From the NCBI RefSeq assembly GCF_016802725.1, contig NC_052671.1, forward strand, positions 20,999,728 to 21,063,727: DNA of 64,000 nt, given 5' to 3'. Every line of letters starts with the position of its first letter. Positions within the stretch are counted from its first letter, which is position 1. The notes beneath the pieces are model-generated. The model worked only from the letters and a program-made list of their open reading frames with translations, was not told the DNA's origin and did no database searches. The stretch is from Solenopsis invicta (taxonomy: Eukaryota > Arthropoda > Insecta > Hymenoptera > Formicidae). The position numbers and the translations under genes were made by a program. This document shows, one piece after another, positions 11,011 through 21,474 of this stretch.

Positions 11011-11199
11011 TATATAGTTTCATTGACTTACTGCTTAATTTGCGATCCCAGAGCCATATAACAGTCTTTCAGCTTCCTCGTAAAGCTCGTTTTCCATTAA
11101 AAGTTACTTTTGTCGGGCTGTACGAGGTCCTTGCGTTTGCGACAAGCTGTGACGCTCCTGTTGAAATATTCACCGCTCGTCGTTGTCGTCGGCGGTATG

Positions 11200-12030
11200 T
11201 TTTACTTTGCTTGCCGATTACTATATCTAGCGTGCTCATGATGCGTAGAATGAACTTTGTTGAATATTCCAGCTGCTAAGTACGCTGTAATCTCGACAAT
11301 TTTTAACCCACAATGTAGATGTTTTGGAGCGAAGCGCCATACAGTCGAGTTGAAACTTTTATTCCCATTTTGCGTGTGGTCACTTAAACATCGTTGAAGC
11401 AAATCTTCCTTAGACAGGTCCTCGTAGATTAGCAGGATATGCTTTTGTACATCAAGATGTACAAAGTACATCTTGAACACAATAAAAAATTCAATGAAAC
11501 GATAACCGCACAAAGGATTCCAATTAACGTTTTCACTCCTAACACTTGCCAGTTTTTTAGCACTTGTATTTAGTTCTACGGGCTTATTTGCTTTTTAATT
11601 GATTTCTTTCAAATTGATTAGTGCTATGTACACAGTGGTGCAGGATGTTCAAAATTCTCACCAATGGCTTTCGCTTTTTGCCATTTGCACCAGCTATCGG
11701 CTTCTGGCGGGCCGTTCTCATATCTCAAATTTTCATTCGTGAAGCACATATGATAATAAGTGGCCATTATGACACATATGATAATAAGTGAACATTAAGT
11801 GGCTTTTTTTATATTTTCAATATTGTTAACATTTTTTATAGCCAAACCATAATAAGTAGTGACCTGTTGAATTAATTTCTCGGTCAATTTGCCTTTTCCG
11901 CCTAATTTATGAGCTTTTTAACAGCTCGAAGCCGAGTGCTCATTCTTTTTTGGACGTGGCCGATACATTCACTCTTCACTACTTGAAAGTAATCACCATA
12001 CGGATTTACGTCTAAAATTGCCTTGAATGT
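11200..12030 (-). pseudogene. Mutator-like transposase remnant (3' part)
   Basis: Reading the minus strand from 12030 downward gives FKAILDVNPYGDYF, then ECIGHVQKRM, then SWCKWQKAKAIGENF, and finally LLQRCLSDHTQNGNKSFNSTVW with RFAPKHLHCGLK. These are spread over frames with stops between them. The blocks resemble the conserved C-terminal part of the Mutator-like transposase domain proteins common in arthropod and cnidarian genomes; the match is from memory. The last block is open at 11513-11202. It abuts LINE sequence at about 12030. Positions 11010-11200 show nothing I recognise. Confidence 0.6.
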
Positions 12031-13042
12031 TTTCGAGTCTCCGGGCCGCCTCTTCCTCCGAAGCCCTTCTCCTCCGACGGTATCTCGTGTACTGGCGACG
12101 CGCGGAGTTGCACTCTACTCTCAGAGAAGCGATCTCCGGTGTCCACCAGTACACGGCCTTCTTCTTTGGAGGCCCGCCCATACGGCGCCGGGGCATAGCG
12201 GTGTCGCAAATTTGCGACATCGCCCCCCGGAACCAAGCCGTCTCTTCTTCTACGTCAACCTCCTCAGGGGGAGTCTCCCAGGACCTGGTGATGGCAGCGG
12301 CCAGTGCCAAGTCCGGGTCGAGATATTTCAGGGAGGGCCATCGCGGGGGGGCACCTTCTGGCCCTGCGGGCCGGGCGCACGGCTCTCTCACCGGAGTCGG
12401 AGAGGAGACCTCCATCAGTATATACCGATGGTCGGACAGGGTCTCCTCATCCAAGACCGACCAGTCGGCAATTTCGCCGTGCGCCTCCGGGGAGCCCATC
12501 GCGATGTCCACGATGGAGCTCCCTCGGGCCGCCACACAGGTGGGCAGCGAACCCCTGTTCAACACATGGAGGTCCAGTGCGGCGGCCCAGTCCCCCAACA
12601 TCTCGCCCCTCGTATCCGTGACTGGGCAGCCCCAGTCAACGGACCGAGCGTTGAAATCGCACGCCACCAGCACCCAACCCGGCTGCAGGCGGCGGACGAC
12701 CCTCTCTACCTCCTCGATCTTCTCTTCGAAGTCCTCGGGCGAGATGTTGGGGGAGATTATTAAACCCCCACGATGGCCCTATTCCCCCATCGGCAGGCGA
12801 CGTATCCCTCGCCCCTCGACACGGGGACAAGGGAAGAGGCGGCGCTTCCTCCTTTTGCGACGATCACAACCAGCCCCGCCGTGTCGCCCCCCATCTGTTA
12901 TCGGCAGGGGGGACGGCGTAGGGCTCGGCCACGATCGCCAACTGGATATCCCACTCCGCCATGGTCTGGATCAGAAGGTCTTGTGCCCTGGCGGAGTGGT
13001 TCGCATTTGTCTGGAGGCGGCGACGACGAGCCATTAAAGGTC
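12030..13042 (-). pseudogene. LINE ORF2: APE-like endonuclease domain, truncated
   Basis: Frames on the minus strand between 13042 and 12030 encode the endonuclease that nicks target DNA. Visible motifs are IQLAIVAEPYAVPP near the start, LVACDFNARSVDWG (the N/D catalytic block), GSSIVDIAMGS and LSDHRYILMEV (the SDH catalytic histidine block). The stretch 12673-11993 is open, but the beginning lies in other frames, so at least one frameshift exists near 12680. The open frame ends in the neighbouring Mutator-like sequence with QGNFRRKSVW, so the last residues are foreign. No RT domain follows. Confidence 0.8.
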
Positions 13043-13140
13043 CATGTCCATCGCCTCCCCCTGGCTACTCCTTTCCACAATTACAGGGGGGGGCAGAGCT
13101 AGGCCCTGCCACCACCTCCACTCCTCTTCCTCCCGCCGCC

Positions 13141-15577
13141 TTACTTGCGGCCGCTTTTTTGCCCGGGGGGGGGCGAGGTGCATGCGGGTCCGCCGAATCG
13201 GTGCCCCGCTGGTCTGCCCAGGTCGGCGCAGACGGGACACCTGAAGGCCTCCTCGCAGCAACTCGCCACGTGGCCAGATTGACCGCACCTGTAGCACAGG
13301 TTGCTCCTGTCCACGGGCGAGTCGCAGTTACCTATCGTGTGACCCGCCCTAAGGCAGCGGTAACACTGGGCGGGCCTGGGTCTCAGGGCCTCGACCCTGG
13401 CCATGACCAGCAGCCCACCTGCACCCTTCCCGCCTGCGCCAGTTTTGACGCCGCGGCCGCTGGGCAACGGATCCAGACGGAGCCCAGCCCGCTGCGCGGT
13501 CGCCTTATCGTCCCAACCTGGACATCCTGGGCAGCACACCCCCCGACCCTCGCCATCGCCTCCGCAACGCCCTGAGCGACTGTTACGTCGTCCAGCCCGG
13601 AGAGACGGAGTTCGGCGGTCTTTACCGGCCTGGATACCTTGACCTCCTCCGGGTTGAGGATCTCCCGGAGTTGGGTCTCCAGCCTGACCGCCCCCTCCTG
13701 GCTCTGTTCACCGGGGACCTCATACATGATGGCCCCAGTGAGGGCCCTCCTAGGCCGCAGCGAGGCGATGCCCATACTGCGAAGGTCAATCTCGTTGCGG
13801 ACCTTCGCCAGGGCATCCGCCACGCTGGTCTTCTCTCTGTCCACCGCAGTCAGGACGACAGCCGCACGTTTGGGTACCTTGACCTTTATTTTCTTCGCTT
13901 TTGCGGGTTCCTTAGTTTTCTGTCCCCCATTAGTGGGCCGGGCAGCCGCCGGGCCAGCTTTCTTAGGGGGACCCGATAGGACAGGGCCGGCGGCGGGTCC
14001 AGTTCCTTTAGCGTTCTTCCTTTTTTTGGCCTTCCTTCCCACCACCTCCGTCCAAGCCTCCTGAGAGGCAGACGGAGCAAAGGAGGAGGAGGTCGCGTCT
14101 GCCGCCCGTGCAGCAGTCTGTGGGCCAGTGATAGGGTTGGGGACCGACTTCGGCTCCCGGCCCTTGCCAGAGGGTTTGGCCACCTCTTTGGTTTTGGCTG
14201 TCTTCCCGGAAGATCCCGAGAGGGTTACCGAAGGCACCGGCACACGGCTCCGGCCCTTGGCCGCTGCTCCGCTCCTTTCCTTCTCATAGGCCAGCAGGGG
14301 TCTATACGACCTCTCTGGCAAGAGTCTGTCGCGGATCCCATCCAGTTTGGCCTCCACCATGACGCCGACTTTCAGGAGAATGGCGTCTAGGAGTTTCTGG
14401 TTCCCCTCGCCCAAGAGGGCAGGTTCCCCGAGGATCTCAATCCAGCCCGACGGTGACTCCGCTGGGACCCCGTTCGGGACCGGTGACGGGTGCCGCGCAG
14501 GGGCAGACGGCTCAGGCCCCGAGACCCGGACCGAGTCCTCCTCAGAATCGGAAGAAACAATCCACTTTTTCTTCTTGGTGGAGGAGCCAGCCGCCCCAGA
14601 GGGAGACCTCGTGTTCGCCGGCTCCCCTGATCCCCTATAGGCAAAAGCACCCGCGAGCTGCCTCTTGATGTCTTCGAGGTCTTTTTTCAGGGAGTCGTAG
14701 TCCCGTCGCAGGCGCTCATTTGCCTCCTGGAGCCTCTTCACCTCCTCGCTTTGAGTTCTGGACCCCAGCACCTTCACCGCTTGTTCCGCGAGTGTCGCGA
14801 TCTCCCTGAGGGTCTTCTGGGATGTACCCTTCAGGCCCTTTTTGTACTCCGCCACCTCGCGGAGGCGGGCCATGCTCTTCGTGACCTCGGTTTCAAGGTC
14901 CCTAGCTGGGAGCTTGGTGAGGTCAACCGATTGCACACCTGAGCCTGCGGGTCTACCCAGTAGTGCCTTCGTCACAGGGGTGCTCCTCTGCTCCTGCCAT
15001 TTTCTAATGACCTCCGCCTGTTGCTGGACGTAGACGTCCTCGCGGGTCTCCGCGGAGATAGTGCACCTCATCTTCCTTACCTTGACGGCTCCGGAGGACG
15101 AGGCTTCTTTGCGCGTTTACGACTGGCTGTGGTCGAAGTCGTCGCACAGCTGGCGTCCGTCTCAGTGGACTCCTCCTCCCCCGAGTCATACTCCACCGCG
15201 GGATCCGGAGTGACCTCAATCAACTCCGACACCCGACCCTCCAAACCCGGCAGGGCGTTGGCCCCCGGGAGAGGCGGGAAGACCACCTCAAATTGTGGAT
15301 GAGCCACCATCACATTACTGACGACTCTGGGAACCTTAAAGCTCCCAGGGTCGCCAGCCTGCACAGGGCTGAAAAGCTCCGGTTCACCTCCGGAGCTCGT
15401 GCCCCTCACAGCGGGGGCGCTGTCCCTCCCCTCAGCAGGAGCTACGTTTGTGTAGCTGCTGCAGCCTGCTGTGCCAGCGGTAGACCCGCCCTTCGTTTTG
15501 TTTATATTGTTGTTCGTGTTCATTCTTGGTTTGATCCCACTCCCCGTGACGGTTGGACCGACCGGCGTATCTCCCAC
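13141..15577 (-). pseudogene. LINE ORF1 with CCHC knuckles, two frameshifts
   Basis: Three frames make up ORF1. The first (15577-15077, from ATG 15577, MGDTPVGPTVTGSG) has an acidic DSGEEES region and a basic RKRAKKPRPPEP end. A frameshift near 15075 leads into the 562-residue frame 15071-13383, with a predicted coiled coil (EEVKRLQEANERLRRDYDSL), basic linkers and the conserved RRPRSGLGSVWIRCP block. A second frameshift near 13400 leads to 13539-13141, which has the knuckles CYRCLRAGHTIGNC, CYRCGQSGHVASCC and CPVCADLGRPAGH. ORF1 products of R1-clade elements bind the RNA and the target. ORF2 follows about 100 bases downstream. Confidence 0.8.
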
Positions 15578-16655
15578 CCCGCCAAAACATGTCTGGTACG
15601 AGTGCCCCCGGTACTCCGGGGGGGTCGGGTTATGGCGCAGGCCCCAGGAATGTTACATCCGGGGCACGGGCCTCCAGCCCCTTACTCGCCCATACGGAGG
15701 AGCCATCAAGGACTCGCCCCGCATGGGTTTTCGGGGGTCCCCCGCCTCCGACAGCGGGGGCACCGTCACGGGTGGCGCCACCCGGGGGCCCCACGGACGG
15801 GTCGGGCAACGGAAGCGACGCCCCTTCCACACCCTAACCGCCGTGGCGACCAGCACATCTGCCGTGAGGCACACGGTCCTCACGACAGACACAACACCAC
15901 CCAGTGTCCCGCTTCGGAAGGGGCGCCGTCGCGGGGACACCGGGCACAAGCGTCTCGCCCCGAGCCCTGCCTCGGAATACTTCCAAGCGGCCTCGGGGCC
16001 GGTCCGGCCCGCAACCTCGGGGAGAGTTTCCCACGAGGAGCACGTCGGACCGCCACCACCGCTCTGACCCTGCCCCGGAAAATTTCCGGGCGGCCCAGAG
16101 ACGGCCCAGCCCGGGAGTTCCGATGCCCAGCGGTCCGTCCAGCCTGCGAAAGCGGTGATCGCTCCGATCCGGGACGAGTCCCCTCAAGGCCAAGATCACC
16201 GCTCGACAGCGCACGCCCTCGGCCCTGCCTCGGAAACGTCCGAGCGGCCCGAGGGCCGTCCCGACCCGGTACACCGGGGAGAGTTTCCCACGATGTACGC
16301 GCCGGGACACCTCCGCCATTCCGACCCTGCCCTGGAGTACGTCCAGGCGGCCCGGAATGGCCCAGCCCGACGGGATTGGCAGCGCCAGACCCGCCGGCCC
16401 GTCCTTCCCGGAGGGACTGGCTCTCCCCGTGCCAGGACGCGAACCGTGAGAACGACACCGTCCCCAGACACAGGGATTACCAGTCCCTCTTCTTCTCGTG
16501 CACGCCGCGCCCGGAGGCGCCTTGGGCAGGGCATTTGCCTTCGGTCTGAAGACAAGTGCCCTACACGTGACCTCTTGGCCCCCGTCCCCGAAGACATTCG
16601 GGGACGGAGTTCACCCTCTCACCACGATGAGGTGGGTCACATCGAGAGGGGCGTA
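15578..16655 (-). other. GC-rich 5' region of the LINE
   Basis: Between ORF1 and the TTAGG tract are about 1.08 kb of GC-rich sequence with long frames on both strands, none of which resembles a known protein. Imperfect copies of gggagagtttcccacga recur (about 16020, 16278), each next to a cggaa(a/t)-type block, so the region has an internal period near 130-260 bp. Tandem monomers in a 5' region are seen in other LINE families and can act as promoters. That role is inference. Confidence 0.55.
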
Positions 16656-16670
16656 AACCTAACCTAACCT
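16656..16670 (-). repeat. short TTAGG (CCTAA) tract
   Basis: The plus strand shows three consecutive CCTAA-type units directly next to a T-rich run at 16669-16690. TTAGG is the telomere repeat of most insects. The tract separates the LINE 5' edge from the poly(A) end of the next element. Confidence 0.8.
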
Positions 16671-17395
16671 TTTTCTTTTTTTTTTTTTTTATAGTTGGGA
16701 AACGCCTTTATGGGTCCCCGGTCCTGTGGGGACAGGAACGCGGGGTATGTGAGACTCGTCGACCTGATTAGCCGACATACTCACTAAAACCCAACTTTTT
16801 CCGGCATCTGGGCTCGGGACGGATCGCGGGATCGAACTAAGCATGCACCGCGATCCGTCCTAGCCCAAACGGGTCCCCGCCCGAAGGCAGGAACCCCCCT
16901 CCGGAGTTAGCGGCCAGAACTCGACCGAAGTCGAGCCCCAGCCGCCCGAACCGGGACGCCGGGAGTGCGTCGGGCCCCCTTGGGAGAGGGCCCTAGGTAC
17001 GCACTCCCGCGCCCCAAGCCCCGAGGCGGGTCAGCCGGGCAACTACCCCGCCGCTGATTCCGCCCGAGGCGTACCTCCTCAACGGTGGGGAGGGTGGGAC
17101 CCTCTGTCCGGTCTAGCCGGCGCTGTGAGGGTCCCCCCTTCCCACCGTTCCTTCTCGGCTCGGCTCAAACCCCCGTAGGGGGAGCCCTCAGCCGCGCCGG
17201 CGGGCCCTCCCGGCGACGACGCGCATGACGCCGCAACCGGGAGGGCCCCCCAGCGAACCCCGGTGGGGCAGGAAAAGAGCGGCGGAGCCAGCCCTGTTCC
17301 CACCCCCGTCACTCCCATTAACGGTGGAGAGGGCAGGGCCCTCCGTCCGGTCTAGCCGGCGCAGTGAGGGTCCCCCCTCTCCACCGTGCCTCCAC
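16669..17395 (-). mobile_element. short GC-rich poly(A) retroposon between TTAGG tracts
   Basis: On the minus strand a 0.7-kb GC-rich body starts after a TTAGG tract (17396) and ends in a poly(A) run (plus-strand T-run 16669-16690), which is followed by TTAGG again. A 65-bp block with a palindromic core (ctgtccggtctagccggcg) occurs twice, at about 17080-17150 and 17324-17390. There is no convincing ORF. Length, A-tail and target suggest a SINE-like or internally deleted derivative of a telomere-seeking LINE. Confidence 0.5.
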
Positions 17396-17421
17396 AACCT
17401 AACCTAACCTAACCTAACCTA
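17396..17421 (-). repeat. TTAGG (CCTAA) tract, five units
   Basis: The plus strand reads cctaacctaacctaacctaa plus further bases, a nearly perfect telomere-type array. It marks the 5' side of the retroposon and the border with a mariner fragment. The tract is internal, not a chromosome end. Confidence 0.9.
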
Positions 17422-17439
17422 AACAACAATTTTTTTTTT

Positions 17440-17998
17440 GCTTTGTGAAAAGTGGATGGGTTTAGAAAAATTTGTGGGATCAACAAGGAATGCTGTACTA
17501 CAAGCTGCTGAAACCAAATGAAACTGTTACTGTCGATGTCTACAAACGTCAATTGAACAAATTGAATGATGAGCTGTTGCGAAAAAGATCAGCAATAGCG
17601 AGTAACAATCGCAAAGTTATTCTCCTTCACGATAACGCTCGGCCACACACTGGAAAAACCGTCAAGGAAACACTGACACAGCTCGAATGGGAAACTCTTC
17701 CTCACCCAGCGTACTTACTAAACATAGCGCCTTCTGAATATCATTTTTTCAGATCGATGCAGCACGGTTTGAGTGGTACACGCTTCCGAAATGTTGAAGA
17801 AGTGCGAGAATGGATGGACGAATGGATTACTTTGAAACCGACGTCGTTTTATCGAGATGGTATTGCCCAGTTGCTAGAGGGATAGAAAAAAGTTATAAAA
17901 AGTTATGGAAAATACTTTCATTGAAATAATTTGTACACATTTTTTTCAATAAATGCTTTTCCTCAGCTTTTTTCGGGTGGAAACTAAGTTAAGATCCT
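17440..17998 (+). pseudogene. mariner transposase fragment, second family (5'-truncated)
   Basis: An open frame at 17472-17885 (137 residues) starts with WDQQGMLYYKLLKPNETV and contains ILLHDNARPHTGK, the second catalytic Asp. The block with the third catalytic residue is changed to YLLNIAPSEYHFF, where the family has a SPD...SD pattern, so the last Asp is Glu and the SPD is lost. It ends FYRDGIAQLLEG as in related mariners. The first Asp and the DNA-binding domain are missing. A terminal repeat-like end (tttttcgggtggaaactaag) lies near 17975-17995. This family differs from the three full copies in the window. Confidence 0.85.
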
Positions 17999-18650
17999 AA
18001 TATTTTAAAATATTTTGAATAAAATGAATAAATAAGTAAAATCAATAATTCTAAAATCAAAATTGTTTTGGTTATTATAAGTTTTTATTGGTTCTAATAA
18101 TTATGAAGTCAAAATTAATTTGCTTATGTGTATGAAAACAATAACAATTTTAAAACATATTGTATATAAATATTGTATATAATAAATTGTATATAAATAT
18201 TTCTCAGATAACATAAAATGTTTCATCAATATTAACAGAGATACAAAATATTGCTGAAATGTTCTATTCTATATGATTATTACATATTCATCAAAATACA
18301 TTTTAGTAAAACAATTTTTTTTATTAAAAATGGTCACATTGTTTAAACAGATTAATAAAGTATTTGACAATATAGAATTCTTAAAATAAAATTGCTCATA
18401 AAAGTTTTTAATTTTTTTATTTTTAATAAGAAGTTAATGATGAAAAGATAAAATTAAAATAATTAAGAATATGTAACAGAAAAAATTTAAAAAGTTCAAG
18501 AATATTTATTTTAAAGAAATTTATAATAATATTTGAAATATATGTATTTGAAAAAATTATTTAGTTCCTAAACTTAAAATTTAAAAGTTTATTTTATATT
18601 TAATATATCATACATTGTATTAAAAAAGGACCTTTATAAAACTCATGTGA

Positions 18651-18850
18651 TATTGAAGAAAATGATGAAAACAGTTATACAAAAATTAATATATAATAAA
18701 ATATAATATTCATTTTTTGAGCTATTTATGTAACTTTTAATATCTGCTAATATTGAAGAGAATGATAAAGAAAGTTATACAAATATGTACATATAATTAA
18801 ATGTAATATTCATTTTTTGAGCTATTTATGAAATTTTTAATATCTCCTAA
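18651..18850. repeat. tandem duplication, period 100 bp
   Basis: The sequence beginning tattgaagaaaatgatgaaa at 18651 is repeated with few changes from 18751. Both copies contain atattcattttttgagctat. The surrounding 18000-18878 is AT-rich with no coding potential that I can see. Confidence 0.85.
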
Positions 18851-18878
18851 TAAATCAATTTTATTTATGCGTATGATT

Positions 18879-19968
18879 TGTAACGACCCGTCTTTTTCCG
18901 CGCACGGGGCGGTGCGAGTGCGGACGGACTAGGACGCGGAGTGAGGTCGCCAAGAGAACTAGACTTGGTTGTTTTGATGGTATATATATAACAGTGCGTT
19001 TATTTCGCGGTAAACTATGTACATGTGGAGTGGCTTGGCCACGACGCGCGGACGGACGGATGGCGGTGACGCTCGGACAGACGCAACAAAGCTTACAGGA
19101 TACGCGCGGACGGACAGACGAGAAACGGAACGCGTGGACGGACGGACGAATGGTATGTACAGCCGGTTTGCCGCAGTATCGGAATAGATCTATTGACACG
19201 GCTCGGTTCGCGGACTTCCGGCCTCGAGTTTTCCGAGAACTCGAAGCCGGTGTTGACGCGCGCAGACCGTGGCCTTGCCGAAGACCGTGGCCACGGCCGT
19301 GAATGACGCGCGCGGTGCGACCGTACGCGGATCGCGATTCCCGTCGCGAAGCGGTTAATACCGCGATGTTCGGCGGTGGTGATCGACTCACGCCAAGAGC
19401 CCTTGGTAGAGGCGCGGAACTCCACACCCCAGGTCGTGAGTCGATACCCTAGCGGGGACGGCGGATCGGGAATTGCCGACCAGGATCTCCTGGTGGAGCC
19501 CAAGGTGGACTTGAGCCCGTTTCTATCGGCGGTGTCGGGAGGCGGACGGCTCTTGCCAAGACTTCTTGGCGGAAGCTAAGGCTCTTAACTCTCGGGTGAG
19601 CGCTAGGAGGGCTTCTCCCACGGACAGGAGAGTGGACGGAGAAGAAGACCGCCCGACTCTCGGAGCGGCGGCGCTTATATACCCGAATCTCGAGAGCAGG
19701 GACGGTGCGGGGGTACGGAACGGTACGGAATCGGTGGGGGTCTCCCCGCCGCTCGAGATCGGTCCGGCGGTCGCCACTCCGGTCGAGCGCGTGCGCGCGG
19801 AGATCTGTCACGCAGATCTCACGTGCGGATGCGTCAACGCGCACTACGCCGGTATTTGAGTGTATTTTCGGCGCTATGCGCCAGGTTTCTGCTGTCCGGC
19901 GGTTGTTCGGCCGGACAGCCCGGAACGGTGGACGGTCCGAGGGGGGAGCGGAAAGGCGGTTTGTTACA
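18879..19968 (-). mobile_element. solo LTR of a Gypsy-type retrotransposon (1090 bp)
   Basis: The block starts TGTAACGACC and ends GGTTTGTTACA, so its inverted ends are TGTAAC/GTTACA. It is flanked by the 4-bp duplication GATT (18875-18878 and 19969-19972). On the minus strand there is a TATA motif (GGTATATAAGC, near 19675) and an AATAAA near 19000, which gives the orientation. No PBS or coding sequence is attached, so it is a recombination product of a full element. The long GC-rich frames within it are not genes. Confidence 0.88.
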
Positions 19969-20224
19969 GATTATTACAATGTAAAAGAAATAAAGTACAA
20001 AACATATTATTTTACAACATTTTTAAAACAAGTACATTATAATCTATGATAAAACCACAAAATGATTTCCTTCTTATTAAATTGAAGTAATATAATAATA
20101 TATATTTCAAATATCAATCATGAGTTGTATTAATTTGAAAATAATTTTTTTCTTAAAATAATTGTAAGTTTTTTAATATAATTTTAACATTAATACATAT
20201 TACAAAAACCTGGAGAAATTATGA

Positions 20225-20620
20225 AGTCTAATGAGAGTCAGCGCTGTTACCAGTGCGCACAAAAAAAGTTTATTCTATATGTCAATTACAGACAAAATGG
20301 GCGTTTCGACTCTCTTTAGAGTTATTCTCAACTTAATATAAACTTTGACTAACATAATAAAATCGTAACAATTAATTGTCCTCTATCATACACGTTGGAA
20401 AAGCTATACCACGGCTTGTGCAAATCGTGAGCGACTCAGCTGAATACCAGAACGACGATGGCCGGACAATTAATTGTTACGATTTTATTATGTTAGTCGA
20501 AGTTTGTATTATGTTGAGAATGACTCCAAAGAGAATCGAAATGTCCATTTTGTCTGTAATTAACATATAGAATAAACTTTTCTTGTGCGCACTAATAATA
20601 GCGCTGACTCTTATTAGCCT
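20225..20620. mobile_element. fold-back element, about 150-bp arms (396 bp)
   Basis: The left arm (20225-20378) and right arm (20470-20620) are inverted copies. Ends are AGTCTAATGAGAGTCAGCGC and, on the complement of the right side, AGGCTAATAAGAGTCAGCGC. TGA lies just outside each end (20222-20224, 20621-20623), a possible 3-bp duplication. The spacer is about 90 bp. Each arm has a CTCTAAAGAG-GTCGAAACG-type motif. The region 19970-20224 is AT-rich without features. Confidence 0.8.
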
Positions 20621-20996
20621 TGACAATATTTTTCGTTGAAATCTCGAGAGTCTTTTTAAATTGTAAATTGCATTTGAAATTATGAAGTGTTACTAAGGAT
20701 GTTACAATACAAATTTAGTTAACTGTAATTTTTAGCATAATTTCATTGTTCCATTGTGCTAAAATAAGTAGTTTAAAATACCTAGTACTAGTTTAAAATA
20801 CCTTGCCAGCACAGTATATCGCAAACATGATATTATAACGTGTTAACTTTTCATGGGTCATGTTACAATGACGTCTCATCTAGTGTTTAAAACGAACTTG
20901 ACATGTTGCTATTATGGTACATTTGCGACTTTATGCGACGTGAAAATAATTGACAAATTTTAAGAAGATATTAGTTTGTACTATATTATAAATGTG

Positions 20997-21314
20997 CAGG
21001 GTGACTCAGAAAATCTACCTATACCCTCATGGATTGATGGAACAAATAAAACTGAGAAGAAAAGTCCTTTAGCATTTTTTAAATTTGCAATAATTTTTGA
21101 GTAATAAAATATTAAAATTAAACGAATAAGAGCGCGCAGAGAGACAAACGGTCGCCTGCTTGAGCCGTAGGAACGTCTACCGTGGTCCGAGTAGGCGTAA
21201 TTTTATTATTCGAAAATTATTGCAAACTTTGAAAAATGTTAAAGGACTTTTATTCTCAGTTTTATTTGCGCTATTAACCCATTATGGTATAGGCAGATTT
21301 TCTGGGTCACCCTG
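20997..21314. mobile_element. fold-back element with CAGGGTG ends (318 bp)
   Basis: The left end CAGGGTGACTCAGAAAATCT and the complement of the right end CAGGGTGACCCAGAAAATCT differ at one base. The arms run inward about 120 bp (to ctttagcattttt) around a short GC-richer centre. No clear target duplication is visible. Positions 20640-20996 hold AT-rich sequence with a small direct repeat (agtttaaaatacct near 20770-20805) and nothing else I recognise. Confidence 0.8.
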
Positions 21315-21346
21315 AGTGTATGTGTGTATGTGTGTGTGTGCGTGTG

Positions 21347-21429
<83 letters not shown>

Positions 21430-21474
21430 TGCGTGCGTGCGTGCGTGCGTATATCATATATATATATATATATA
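21315..21474. repeat. compound microsatellite (TG)n, (CGTG)n, (TA)n
   Basis: A TG/TA start changes to an almost perfect run of tgcg/cgtg tetramers (about 21346-21450) with one phase break near 21430. It ends in atatatatat next to the following fold-back element. Histidine/threonine- or valine/cysteine-rich frames across it are artefacts of the repeat. Confidence 0.95.

Larger units (their letters stand above)
12030..16655 (-). mobile_element. R1/TRAS-like non-LTR retrotransposon, 3' half missing
   Basis: On the minus strand the element has a GC-rich 5' region, ORF1 with three Cys/His knuckles and the start of ORF2 with an APE-type endonuclease. It then ends abruptly at about 12030 before any reverse transcriptase. 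Its 5' edge touches TTAGG telomere-type repeats at 16656-16670. Knuckles plus APE endonuclease and the protein signatures place it in the R1 clade (R1, Waldo, TRAS, SART). Which branch it belongs to cannot be settled here. Confidence 0.8.

Noticed and set aside
12023..13642. Plus-strand frames of up to 336 residues opposite the LINE
   Set aside because: They are antisense shadows of GC-rich LINE ORFs. The minus strand has clear endonuclease and knuckle motifs.
15293..16667. 418-residue plus-strand frame over the LINE 5' region
   Set aside because: Composition follows GC-rich DNA with long open frames on both strands. No domain is visible and it crosses the ORF1 start.
17396..17421. A chromosome end (telomere)
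   Set aside because: Only about five units, with transposon sequence continuing on both sides. It is an internal tract.
18861..20049. Several 100-190 residue frames over 18.9-20.0 kb
   Set aside because: They lie inside a solo LTR with clear ends and target duplication.
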